64,000 nucleotides of DNA from CAIYZT01 sp031385445. GTDB lineage: Bacteria; Pseudomonadota; Alphaproteobacteria; Rhodobacterales; Rhodobacteraceae. Where the stretch lies: the NCBI GenBank assembly GCA_031385445.1, contig JANNBM010000004.1, positions 1 to 64,000 of the forward strand, given 5' to 3'. How positions within the stretch are numbered: the first letter of the stretch is position 1; the number at the start of each line of letters is the position of its first letter. A model generated the notes under the pieces. The model was not told the DNA's origin, searched no databases, and saw only the letters and a list, made by a program, of their open reading frames with translations. The position numbers and the translations under genes were made by a program. Positions 44,347 to 52,188 of the stretch are shown one piece after another.

Positions 44347-44808
44347 TCAACCGCGCAGACCGGTTTGCTCCAGCAGGCCAAGGCGCTTTGCCTCGTAGTA
44401 ATATCCTTGCGCGTACCACATCACCGCCTCGTCCTCATCTCCGCCGGATACAAGCCAGGCCCCCGCCAGATATTTTCCGGCGTATTTCAGGTTGGTTTCC
44501 GCGTCCAGAAGCCCCGACGCCGGGCCGCTGTAGCCCATGGTGCCAGCGGTTTGCGGCAGAATCTGCATCAGACCGTAATAGGGGCCATTGCGCGCGGCGG
44601 CGTTATAGCCACTTTCGCGCTGGATCACCCGGTGCAGCAGGCTTTGTGGCATGTCGTAAAGATCGGCGTATTGCACGATCAGGGCGCGCATTTGGGGCGT
44701 CTCGCCGGGGTAAAGTGCGGCGGAAGATCCCTGCGACCCGTTCGGCGCGCGCGCGCATGCGGCGAGGCCGAGCGAGAGGCAAAGGGCGAGGGTGATCAGG
44801 CGGGGCAT
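44347..44808 (-). CDS. lytic transglycosylase lipoprotein (SLT domain)
   Basis: A 153-residue protein with a lipoprotein signal ending in LAAC (cysteine 18) and a small SLT domain: the catalytic glutamate in VIQRESGYNAAARN near residue 64, YYGLMQILPQTAGTMGY, and LNLKYAGKYL-like LLDAETNLKYAGKYLAGA. It would cleave peptidoglycan glycan strands from the outer-membrane inner face or the periplasm. Confidence 0.9.
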   Translation of the reverse strand: MPRLITLALCLSLGLAACARAPNGSQGSSAALYPGETPQMRALIVQYADLYDMPQSLLHRVIQRESGYNAAARNGPYYGLMQILPQTAGTMGYSGPASGLLDAETNLKYAGKYLAGAWLVSGGDEDEAVMWYAQGYYYEAKRLGLLEQTGLRG

Positions 44809-44934
44809 GGCGGGCCTTCATAAAAACGGTACACATGGGTGATAGCGTTTGCGAGGGGCGCAGGTAAAGGGCCATCGCGCCGGGCTTGCGGAATTTCGCC
44901 CGACGCGGAACCGCATCAATCGCAGATGTTGGGC

Positions 44935-44962
44935 TTGCCAAGGCTAAAACGCCAGATATAGT
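44935..44962 (+). promoter_or_regulatory. sigma-70-like promoter for the HNH gene
   Basis: TTGCCA (44935-44940, 5/6) and TATAGT (44957-44962, 5/6) with a 16-base spacer, about 35-50 bases before the start codon. The best housekeeping-type promoter I see in the window. Confidence 0.5.
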
Positions 44963-45010
44963 GAAAACAGGGAGCCTTTCGCAGATCCGATAGGAATGAC
45001 GGTTTGGAGC

Positions 45011-45595
45011 ATGGACGGCAGTTTTAGAAGCGAATTTGTCAGAGAACCTGCGGCACTGCGAAGCCATCCGGCTTTGGTGCTGAACGCTGACTATCGTCCC
45101 TTGAGTTACTATCCGCTGTCCTTGTGGCCCTGGCAGGACGCGATGAAGGCGGTGTTCATGGACCGGGTGTCGATCGTCGCGGAATATGACGCGGTGGTGC
45201 GAAGCCAGAAACAAGAGTTTCGGATACCCTCGGTCGTGGTGCTCAAAGACTATGTTCGACCCCAAAAGCGCGTGGCCTTCACGCGCTTTAATCTTTTCCT
45301 GCGCGACGAGTTTTGTTGCCAATATTGCGGATCAAAGGGTGATCTGACCTTTGATCATGTGGTGCCGCGCTCGCGCGGGGGGGTGACGAGTTGGGAGAAT
45401 GTAGTGGCGGCCTGTAGCCCGTGCAATCTGCGCAAAGGGGCCAAAACGTTGAAACAATCGGGCATGCATCTGCACCGCCCGCCCGTGATGCCCTCTGCCG
45501 AAGAGATGCAGTCGCACGGGCGGCGGTTTCCGCCGAACCATCTGCATCAAAGCTGGATGGATTTTCTGTATTGGGATGCCGAACTGGACGCATAG
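45011..45595 (+). CDS. HNH endonuclease family protein
   Basis: A 194-residue protein with a C-terminal HNH domain: DEFCCQYCGSKGDLTFDHVV, PRSRGGVTSWENVVAAC and SPCNLRKGAKTL, with the two CxxC pairs that bind zinc and the DH of the active site. The N-terminal half (LVLNADYRPLSYYPLSLWPW) is conserved in this stand-alone family. No phage or restriction neighbours, so the role is open. The start could be ATG 44996 or 45011. I chose 45011 because the family starts MDG(S/D)FRSEFVREP, as I recall it. Confidence 0.85.
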   Translation: MDGSFRSEFVREPAALRSHPALVLNADYRPLSYYPLSLWPWQDAMKAVFMDRVSIVAEYDAVVRSQKQEFRIPSVVVLKDYVRPQKRVAFTRFNLFLRDEFCCQYCGSKGDLTFDHVVPRSRGGVTSWENVVAACSPCNLRKGAKTLKQSGMHLHRPPVMPSAEEMQSHGRRFPPNHLHQSWMDFLYWDAELDA

Positions 45596-45645
45596 GGCGT
45601 TTGGGGTTGAGCCGCTCGTGCACCACGCCATCAAGGACAAGCCCT

Positions 45646-46344
45646 ATGAGCATTTTATTGCAAGCCGCCACGATCAACCTGAGCGTGGCGCTGATGTGCG
45701 GCGCGGTTATCGGATCAGAGCGGCAGGTGCGCCAGCAGATGGCGGGACTGCGCACCAATGCGCTGGTCGCGATGGGCGCGGCGGCGTTTGTGGTGTTTTC
45801 GCAATTGGTGCCCAATGACGCCAGCCCGACGCGCGTGGCGGCCCAGGTCGTGTCGGGCATCGGGTTTCTGGGGGCCGGGCTGATCTTTCGCGACGGATTC
45901 AACGTGCACGGCCTGAACACCGCGGCGACACTTTGGTGTTCGGCGGCGGTCGGTTTGATTTCCGGGATCGGGCGGTGGGATTTCGCGCTGGTTCTGACGG
46001 GGCTGGTGGTTTTTATCAATCTGGGGCTGCGACCTTTGGTGCGGTTTTTGAAACTTCACACCAAGGCGGGGGTTCCTTATGCCAAGACCAGCCGATTGCT
46101 GGTGGTGGTGCCGCAGGCCGCGGAGGGCCCTACGCGGGCGCTGATTTTGGGCACGCTGGCGGTGAACGGTCTGCATCTGGAAGAGATTTCGGTGATGCCG
46201 GCGCAGGTGGACGGTTTGATCGAGATTGAGATCAGCGTTGTCGGGGATGGTGCCTTGGACGGCGCGCTGGACCGGGCGGCGCATCGGCTTGCGGGGGAGC
46301 CGGGGCTGCGCAGTGTGCGCCTGATCGGGCGGGACGAGAGTTAA
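45646..46344 (+). CDS. MgtC/SapB family membrane protein
   Basis: A 232-residue protein with four to five N-terminal spans and MgtC signatures (MCGAVIGSERQVRQQMAGLRTN near the start, GIGFLGAGLIFRDG near residue 72, TAATLWCSAAVGLISGIG). A soluble ACT-like C-terminal domain (about residues 150-232) follows. MgtC proteins affect magnesium homeostasis and F-type ATPase in pathogens. ATG 45646 has AAGGAC upstream. The longer open frame starts inside the HNH gene. Confidence 0.88.
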   Translation: MSILLQAATINLSVALMCGAVIGSERQVRQQMAGLRTNALVAMGAAAFVVFSQLVPNDASPTRVAAQVVSGIGFLGAGLIFRDGFNVHGLNTAATLWCSAAVGLISGIGRWDFALVLTGLVVFINLGLRPLVRFLKLHTKAGVPYAKTSRLLVVVPQAAEGPTRALILGTLAVNGLHLEEISVMPAQVDGLIEIEISVVGDGALDGALDRAAHRLAGEPGLRSVRLIGRDES

Positions 46345-46408
46345 AGCCCCATGGGAATCTGGGGCGCGCAGTGCTAGACACCGGGCTTGCAGCGGGTTAA
46401 GAGCCAGC

Positions 46409-46420
46409 GTTAGCGCTAAC
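46409..46420. promoter_or_regulatory. LacI-type operator upstream of zwf
   Basis: A perfect 12-base palindrome, GTTAGCGCTAAC, 25 bases before the zwf start. It matches the site before glgP at 11 of 12 positions. Confidence 0.6.
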
Positions 46421-46445
46421 AGGCGCGTCTTAAGCGAGGTTTGCG

Positions 46446-47900
46446 ATGGTTTCGCGCGTCATTCCGGTCGAATCGTTTGATTTGGTGATTTTTGGCGGAA
46501 CGGGCGATCTGGCCCGACGCAAGATCTTGCCGGGGCTTTATCGGCGCTTTCTTGCGGGGCAGATGACGGCGGACAGCCGGATCATCGGGGCCGCGCGGGC
46601 CGATCTGACCGAAGAGGCGTTTCGCGCGCAGGTCAGCGAGGCGATTGCCGAATTTGTGCCCCAAGCGCGGCGTGATGCGGCGGTGATTGCCGAGTTTCTG
46701 GCACGGATCGGCTATGTGTCGATTGACGCAAAGGGCACGGGCGGCTGGAATACCTTGCGCGAAAAGATGCGGGCGGGGGTGGTGAAGGCGTTCTATTTCT
46801 CGGTCGCGCCCGCGCTGTTTGGCGATCTGGCTGAACGGCTGCATTCAAACGATATCGCCGATGCGCGCAGCCGGATCGTGGTGGAAAAACCCTTTGGCCG
46901 CGATCTGGCAAGCGCAAAAGCGCTGAACGCCGTGCTCGCCAGCCATTTTACCGAGGGGCAGATTTACCGGATCGACCATTATTTGGGCAAGGAAACCGTG
47001 CAGAACCTGATGGCGGTGCGTTTTGCCAACATCTTGTTCGAACCGCTTTGGAAATCGGAATATGTCGACCATGTGCAGATCACCGTCGCCGAGACGGTGG
47101 ATGTGGACGGGCGCGGCGCTTATTACGACAAATCGGGCGCGATGCGCGATATGGTGCAAAACCATATGATGCAGCTGTTGTGCCTGATCGCGATGGAGCC
47201 GCCCTATCATTTTGACCCGGACGCGGTGCGGGATGAAAAGCTGAAGGTGATCCGGGCGCTGCAGCCGGTGGACCAAAAGGACATCGTTCGTGGGCAATAC
47301 GGGGGGGCCGAAAAGGGCTCCAGCTATGTTGAGCACAGTGAAAATCCGGGGACGCGAACCGAAAGCTATATCGCACTGAAGGTGAATATCGCCAATTGGC
47401 GCTGGAAAGGTACGCCGTTTTACCTGCGCACCGGCAAAAAACTGCGCGGGCGGGCAAGCGAGATCGCGATCACCTTCAAAGCGCCGCCGCACAAGATTTT
47501 CGATGATGCGAAGGATTGGAAGGAAAACGTGCTGGTCATCCGGTTGCAGCCGAATGAGGGCATGGAATTGATGATGATGATCAAAGAGCCGGGACCGGGG
47601 GGGATGCGCCTGATGCAGGTGCCGCTGGACATGTCCTTTGCCGACGCTTTGGGCGAGGAGGCCGAGGATGTGCCGGACGCTTACGAGCGGCTGATCATGG
47701 ATGTGATCCGGGGCAACCAGACGCTGTTCATGCGCGGCGACGAGGTCGAGGCGGCCTGGGCCTGGACCGATCCGATCATCAAAGGGTGGGAAGAGCGGGG
47801 CGAGCGGCCGAGCGCTTATGATGCGGGATCCTCGGGGCCGGAAGATGCACAGATATTGATGCACCGCGACGGACGGCGCTGGCGCGAGATCAAGGGATGA
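46446..47900 (+). CDS. zwf: glucose-6-phosphate 1-dehydrogenase
   Basis: A 484-residue enzyme oxidising glucose-6-phosphate to 6-phosphogluconolactone with reduction of NADP. The nucleotide-binding FGGTGDLARRKILPGLYR is at the N-terminus and the catalytic YRIDHYLGKETVQNLMAVR near residue 175. ATG 46446 follows GAGG by seven bases. It overlaps pgl by four bases. With pgl and pgi it forms an entry to the Entner-Doudoroff and pentose phosphate routes. edd and eda are not in the window. Confidence 0.97.
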   Translation: MVSRVIPVESFDLVIFGGTGDLARRKILPGLYRRFLAGQMTADSRIIGAARADLTEEAFRAQVSEAIAEFVPQARRDAAVIAEFLARIGYVSIDAKGTGGWNTLREKMRAGVVKAFYFSVAPALFGDLAERLHSNDIADARSRIVVEKPFGRDLASAKALNAVLASHFTEGQIYRIDHYLGKETVQNLMAVRFANILFEPLWKSEYVDHVQITVAETVDVDGRGAYYDKSGAMRDMVQNHMMQLLCLIAMEPPYHFDPDAVRDEKLKVIRALQPVDQKDIVRGQYGGAEKGSSYVEHSENPGTRTESYIALKVNIANWRWKGTPFYLRTGKKLRGRASEIAITFKAPPHKIFDDAKDWKENVLVIRLQPNEGMELMMMIKEPGPGGMRLMQVPLDMSFADALGEEAEDVPDAYERLIMDVIRGNQTLFMRGDEVEAAWAWTDPIIKGWEERGERPSAYDAGSSGPEDAQILMHRDGRRWREIKG

Positions 47901-48568
47901 GGTTTCACGCCTATCCCACGCGGACGGCGTTGATGTCGGGCCTTGCGGGGCAGATCGCGGCAGAGCTTGGTGCAGCGCTGCGCGAACGGGACCGCGCGAG
48001 CCTTTCGGTGCCGGGCGGCACGACGCCGGGGCCGGTGTTTGATCATTTAAGCGCCGCCGATCTGAATTGGTCCAAAGTCTCGGTCTTTTTGAACGACGAG
48101 CGCTGGGTGAACGAGACAAACCCGCGCTCGAACACGCGGCTTCTGCGCGAGCGGCTGTTTCAGGGCCGGGCGGCGGCGGCCCATTTGGTGCCGCTTTATG
48201 CTGACGCGCCCGCGCCCGAAGATTGTCTGGCCGCCCTCGCGGACGGCATTCGACCGCATTTGCCGATTGACGTGCTGCTGTTGGGCATGGGGGCCGATAT
48301 GCACACGGCTTCGCTTTTTCCGGGGGCCGATCTTTTGGCCTTTGGGCTGGCCGCCGAGGCACCGCTTTTGCTGCCGATGCGGGCCGAGGCGGCGGGCGAG
48401 CCGCGTATCACGCTGACCGCGCCCGCGCTGACCACGGCGCGCAACATCCATGTTTTGATCACCGGGACGGACAAGCGCGCCGCCATCGAGCGCGCCGCGA
48501 CCCTTTCCCCGGCCGAGGCACCGATTGCTTTGGTGCTGCCACAAGCCATGATTCATTGGGCGGAGTAA
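47897..48568 (+). CDS. pgl: 6-phosphogluconolactonase
   Basis: A 223-residue DevB-type lactonase. It has SLSVPGGTTPGPVFDHLS near residue 35, the FLNDERWVNETNPRSNTRLL core near residue 64 and LLLGMGADMHTASLFPGAD near residue 127. It hydrolyses the product of Zwf. ATG 47897 overlaps the zwf stop (ATGA), and pgi starts three bases after its stop. Confidence 0.95.
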   Translation: MRFHAYPTRTALMSGLAGQIAAELGAALRERDRASLSVPGGTTPGPVFDHLSAADLNWSKVSVFLNDERWVNETNPRSNTRLLRERLFQGRAAAAHLVPLYADAPAPEDCLAALADGIRPHLPIDVLLLGMGADMHTASLFPGADLLAFGLAAEAPLLLPMRAEAAGEPRITLTAPALTTARNIHVLITGTDKRAAIERAATLSPAEAPIALVLPQAMIHWAE

Positions 48569-48571
48569 GCC

Positions 48572-50176
48572 ATGAGCGATCTTTGGAAACCCCTTCGGGA
48601 CCTGCATTCATCGGTCAAGGACCGCGCGATCATGGACCTGTTCAACGCCGATCCTGACCGGGCGCAGGCGTTTTCGGCGCAGGCGGGCGCGATGCGCTTG
48701 GATTATTCCAAATCCAACATTGACGGGGCCACCAAGGCGGCGCTGGTCGCGCTTGCCCTGGCGAGCGGCGTGGCGGAAAAGCGCGCCGCGATGTTCGGCG
48801 GCGAGAAGATCAACGATACCGAAGGGCGCGCGGTTTTGCACGTCGCCCTGCGCGCGCCGCAGGGTGCGGTGATCAAGACCGAAGGCCGCGATGTGGTGCC
48901 GGGGGTGCGCGCGGTGCGGGCCGAGATGGCGGAATTTGTAACCGCTGTGCGTTCGGGCGCGTTCAAGGGGCAGGGCGGGGCGATCACCGATGTGGTAAAC
49001 ATCGGCATCGGCGGCTCGGACCTTGGGCCAGTGATGGCGACGCTGGCGCTTGCGCCCTATCACGACGGGCCGAGGGTGCATTATGTGTCAAACGTGGACG
49101 GCGCGCATATTCATGACGTGCTGGCGGGGCTGAACCCCGAAACGACGCTGGTGATCGTGGCGTCCAAGACCTTTACCACCATCGAGACGATGACCAACGC
49201 CGACACCGCCAAGCGCTGGATGGCGCAAAGGGTGAGCAATCCGGGCGCTCAGTTTGCTGCCGTCAGCACGGCCGCGGAAAAGACAAAGGCGTATGGCATT
49301 GATTCCAAAATGGTTTTCGGGTTTGAAGATTGGGTTGGCGGACGCTATTCGCTGTGGGGGCCAATCGGGCTGGCCGTTATGCTGGCCATCGGGCCAGAGG
49401 CGTTTGACGATTTTCTGGCCGGCGCGCGGGACATGGACGAGCGGTTTTTGAACACGCCGTTTGAAGAAAACATGCCGGTCATGCTGGCGCTCGTCGGCAT
49501 CTGGCACAATCAGATCTGCGGCTATACCACCCGCGCCGTGCTGCCCTACGATCAGCGGCTTTTGCGCCTGCCGGCCTATTTGCAACAGCTGGAGATGGAG
49601 AGCAACGGCAAGCGCGTGGCGATGGACGGCTCGGATTTGACGGTGCCTTCGGGTCCGGTGGTTTGGGGCGAGCCGGGGACCAACGGGCAGCACGCGTTTT
49701 ATCAGCTGATCCATCAGGGCACGCGGGTGGTGCCTTGCGAATTTCTGGTGGCCAAAACGGGCCACGAGCCGGATCTGGCGCATCAGCATCTGCTGCTGGT
49801 GTCCAATTGTCTGGCGCAGTCCGAGGCGCTGCTGCGTGGTCGCAGCCTGGACGAAGCGCGGGCGATCATGGCCGCCAAGGGCGCGGTCGGGGCCGAGCTG
49901 GACCGTCAGGCGCGCCACCGGGTGTTTCCGGGCAACCGCCCGTCCAGCACGCTGGTCTATCCCAAACTGACACCCTTTGTGCTGGGTCAGATCATCGCGC
50001 TGTACGAGCACCGGGTGTTCGTCGAAGGGGTGATTTTGGGCATCAACTCTTATGATCAATGGGGGGTTGAGCTGGGCAAGGAACTGGCGCTGGCGTTGCA
50101 GCCGGTGCTGGAAGGTAAGGCCGGGACCCAAGGCAAGGATGGATCGACGGCCGCGCTCGTGGCCTATCTGAAATGA
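48572..50176 (+). CDS. pgi: glucose-6-phosphate isomerase
   Basis: A 534-residue isomerase interconverting glucose-6-phosphate and fructose-6-phosphate. The signatures VNIGIGGSDLGPVMATLAL near residue 138, the central FGFEDWVGGRYSLWGPIGLA and GEPGTNGQHAFYQLIHQGTR near residue 366 are all intact. It closes the zwf operon and is followed by a strong terminator. Confidence 0.97.
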   Translation: MSDLWKPLRDLHSSVKDRAIMDLFNADPDRAQAFSAQAGAMRLDYSKSNIDGATKAALVALALASGVAEKRAAMFGGEKINDTEGRAVLHVALRAPQGAVIKTEGRDVVPGVRAVRAEMAEFVTAVRSGAFKGQGGAITDVVNIGIGGSDLGPVMATLALAPYHDGPRVHYVSNVDGAHIHDVLAGLNPETTLVIVASKTFTTIETMTNADTAKRWMAQRVSNPGAQFAAVSTAAEKTKAYGIDSKMVFGFEDWVGGRYSLWGPIGLAVMLAIGPEAFDDFLAGARDMDERFLNTPFEENMPVMLALVGIWHNQICGYTTRAVLPYDQRLLRLPAYLQQLEMESNGKRVAMDGSDLTVPSGPVVWGEPGTNGQHAFYQLIHQGTRVVPCEFLVAKTGHEPDLAHQHLLLVSNCLAQSEALLRGRSLDEARAIMAAKGAVGAELDRQARHRVFPGNRPSSTLVYPKLTPFVLGQIIALYEHRVFVEGVILGINSYDQWGVELGKELALALQPVLEGKAGTQGKDGSTAALVAYLK

Positions 50177-50200
50177 AAAAGGGGCCTTTCGGCCCCTTTT
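50177..50200. terminator. bidirectional terminator after pgi and ridA
   Basis: A perfect ten-base stem (AAAAGGGGCC, 50177-50186, with 50191-50200) and the loop TTTC, T-run on both strands. It lies directly between the convergent pgi and RidA genes. Confidence 0.88.
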
Positions 50201-50219
50201 GATCCCGTCGCGGCTGCGG

Positions 50220-50573
50220 TTATTTCAGCGCAGCGGTCACGATAATTTCGACCAGATAGTCCGGCGTGGCGAGTTTGGCCTCACCCGTGGCGCGGGCAGG
50301 CGTGTGACCGGCGGGAACCCATTTGTCCCAAACCGCGTTCATCTGCCCGAAGCTCGCCATATCGGCCAACCAGATCTGGACCGACAGAATCCGGGTCTTG
50401 TCGGTGCCAGCAGCGGCAAGGATGCGGTCAACTTCGGCAAGGCAATCCGCCGTTTGCTCGCCCACTGTGCCGCCGGGAGTGCCAACCTGACCGGCCAGCC
50501 AGACGATGCCGTTATAGCACACAGCCTCGGACATGCGGGCACCGACGCCAATGCGTTTGATATCTTCGTTCAA
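50220..50573 (-). CDS. RidA family enamine/imine deaminase
   Basis: A 117-residue protein of the YjgF/YER057c/UK114 (RidA) family: MSEAVCYNGIVWLAGQVG near residue 14, AAAGTDKTRILSVQIWLADM near residue 54 and GHTPARATGEAKLATPDYLVEI with the conserved arginine and C-terminal glutamate. Such proteins clear reactive enamines. It starts with TTG 50573, well supported by GGAGG six bases upstream. Confidence 0.9.
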   Translation of the reverse strand: MNEDIKRIGVGARMSEAVCYNGIVWLAGQVGTPGGTVGEQTADCLAEVDRILAAAGTDKTRILSVQIWLADMASFGQMNAVWDKWVPAGHTPARATGEAKLATPDYLVEIIVTAALK

Positions 50574-50631
50574 GGGAAACCTCCGGGGATAAGACCCGTG
50601 CTGGTTATCCTGCCAACGGCGAAAAGGGAAG

Positions 50632-50705
50632 TGGAGCGGGTGAAGGGAATCGAACCCTCGTATTCAGCTTGGGAAGCTGCTGCTCTGCCATTGAGCTACA
50701 CCCGC
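50632..50705 (-). tRNA. tRNA-Gly (anticodon CCC)
   Basis: A 74-base tRNA on the minus strand with a seven-base acceptor stem (GCGGGTG with CACCCGC), D arm GCTC..GAGC, anticodon loop TTCCCAA (CCC in positions 34-36, reading GGG), T arm AGGGTTCGATTCCCT and an encoded CCA end. The first pair of the anticodon stem (27-43) looks like G-A, the other four pair. It resembles E. coli glyU. Confidence 0.93.
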
Positions 50706-50761
50706 GACAGGGGTGGGAATATGTCAAGGCGCGCGGCACGTCAAGCGGGGGCGCAAAAAGC

Positions 50762-50796
50762 GCTGACCCTGCGGGGCCATGATCCGCAGGGTCAGC
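50762..50796 (-). terminator. terminator of the fasciclin gene
   Basis: A perfect 13-base stem (GCTGACCCTGCGG, 50762-50774, with 50784-50796) and nine-base loop. On the minus strand it is followed by GCTTTTTGCG. It lies 105 bases downstream of the fasciclin stop, leaving an untranslated stretch of about 100 bases with self-complementary parts. Confidence 0.75.
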
Positions 50797-50900
50797 TGTA
50801 AAGGGTTGCCCCGAAACACAAGGGGATGGACGGAAACCTGGGTCCGGGTCTGAGGAAACCGTACCCAAGCGCCGTCACGCATGCACCGGGGACGGGCCCC

Positions 50901-51446
50901 TTACATCTTGGGCAGAAGGACGGTGTCGATCACATGGATCACGCCGTTCGACTGCTTGACGTCGGCGATGGTGACCGTGGCGACATTGCCCTGGCCGTCT
51001 TCGATCGTCACGGCGCCGTCTTTGGTTTTGATGGTGAACTCGCAGCCGCCAACCGTCGTGACCTTGTGCATGCCGCCGTCCGCCTCGACCATGCCAATGA
51101 TATCAGCCGCCATCGCATTGCCTGCAATGACGTGGCAGGTCAGAATCTTGACCAGCAAATCCTTGTTTTCCGGCTTCAGCAGGTTTTCGACGGTGCCTGC
51201 GGGCAATTTGGCAAAGGCGTCGTTCGTCGGAGCCAATACGGTGAAGGGACCCGCGCCCATCAGGGTTTCGGCCAGTCCCGCAGCGGTGACAGCGGCGACC
51301 AGCGTGGTATGGTCGGCCGAGTTCAACGCGTTTTCAACGATGTTCTTGGTCGGGAACATCTCTGCGCCGCCCACCATCGGGTTTTCGGCGAACGAAGCGC
51401 CAGCGGTCAAAGCGGCGAAGGCGGCGGTGGCGAGGAACAGTTTCAT
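50901..51446 (-). CDS. secreted fasciclin-domain protein
   Basis: A 181-residue protein with a signal peptide (MKLFLATAAFAALTAGASFA, residues 1-20) and one FAS1 domain: HTTLVAAVTAAGLAETLMG, the H1 motif GPFTVLAPTNDAFAKLP near residue 66, and the H2 motif SNGVIHVIDTVLLPKM at the end. FAS1 proteins bind other surface molecules, and some alphaproteobacterial ones act in adhesion. ATG 51446 is preceded by GGAGA. It lies next to an ECF sigma and anti-sigma pair that may control it. Confidence 0.92.
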   Translation of the reverse strand: MKLFLATAAFAALTAGASFAENPMVGGAEMFPTKNIVENALNSADHTTLVAAVTAAGLAETLMGAGPFTVLAPTNDAFAKLPAGTVENLLKPENKDLLVKILTCHVIAGNAMAADIIGMVEADGGMHKVTTVGGCEFTIKTKDGAVTIEDGQGNVATVTIADVKQSNGVIHVIDTVLLPKM

Positions 51447-51495
51447 TGGGTTTCTCCGGGTTTGCGAAGGCAAGGTCGTCTTGCCTTTCATTAAG

Positions 51496-51525
51496 CAAAC
51501 GAGGGGAAGGCGAGTTTAGTTTCAC
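51496..51525 (-). promoter_or_regulatory. ECF-sigma-like promoter of the fasciclin gene
   Basis: On the minus strand GTGAAACT (51525-51518) and CGTTTG (51501-51496) are separated by 16 bases, similar to the GAAC/CGTT pattern of ECF promoters. A start of transcription near 51489 would give a leader of about 40 bases. Inferred by pattern only. Confidence 0.4.
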
Positions 51526-51546
51526 CGATCACAGAGCTGTGATCGG
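51525..51546. repeat. 22-bp palindrome between rskA and the fasciclin gene
   Basis: CCGATCACAG and CTGTGATCGG, a perfect ten-base stem with a two-base centre. It lies seven bases after the anti-sigma stop and directly before the ECF-like promoter. It has no T-run, so it could be a weak terminator or a protein-binding site. Confidence 0.7.
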
Positions 51547-51552
51547 CAGGGG

Positions 51553-52188
51553 TCAGATCGCCTCAACCGGACCCAGCGCCAGCACCGGCCCCGTGGGCGC
51601 GCCCGTGGTCGAGCCGCCTGCAGGCTCCAAAGAAACCGCCAGAATCATGCCGGGTGCGATTTTGACAGGCAGGGGCAGGGGCGATTGGCCGATCAGCCCA
51701 AGCGAGACGGGGGCGGCGTCGCCCACGATCAACCACAACTCGTGAACCTGCGCGGGTGTGGGCGCGGGGCCGGACAGCGTCAGCGCGATGCCGTCATCCG
51801 AGATTTGCACCAGATAGCTGACCTCGGACGCATTGGCGGCGAGGGTCGCGGTCAGGGTCGGCTTTGCGGATGCTGTAAACAGACTCACGGCAATCAACAC
51901 AATCGCGACGGACGCGCCAACCCCGGCCCAAAGCGAGGCAAACCACGGCCTGCGCGCGGGTTTGGGGAAAAGCCGCCCCTCGATCTGTGCGAACAGGCCC
52001 GGCGGGGCGGTAATCTCCGCCACTGCGTCCGTCAAGGGATGAAGGCGCGCAGCCCACGCGTCAATGCTGGCGGCAAGCGCAAGGTCGGTCTTGGCCCGCG
52101 CCTCGACCGCCATCCGCGCGTCCAGCGGCAGCACGCCCAGAACGTATTCTGCGGCCAAAAGATCGTTGTCTTGCGGAGCGTCGGTCAT
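51553..52188 (-). CDS. rskA: RskA-type anti-sigma factor
   Basis: A 211-residue protein with an N-terminal cytoplasmic sigma-binding part (DNDLLAAEYVLGVLPLDARM), one membrane span near residues 96-118 (LWAGVGASVAIVLIAVSLFT) and an extracytoplasmic C-terminal RskA domain (VHELWLIVGDAAPVSLGLIG). No HxxxCxxC zinc motif. It would hold the adjacent sigma factor inactive until a signal leads to release. ATG 52188 overlaps the sigma stop (ATGA). The longer frame begins at 52233 inside the sigma gene. Confidence 0.9.
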   Translation of the reverse strand: MTDAPQDNDLLAAEYVLGVLPLDARMAVEARAKTDLALAASIDAWAARLHPLTDAVAEITAPPGLFAQIEGRLFPKPARRPWFASLWAGVGASVAIVLIAVSLFTASAKPTLTATLAANASEVSYLVQISDDGIALTLSGPAPTPAQVHELWLIVGDAAPVSLGLIGQSPLPLPVKIAPGMILAVSLEPAGGSTTGAPTGPVLALGPVEAI

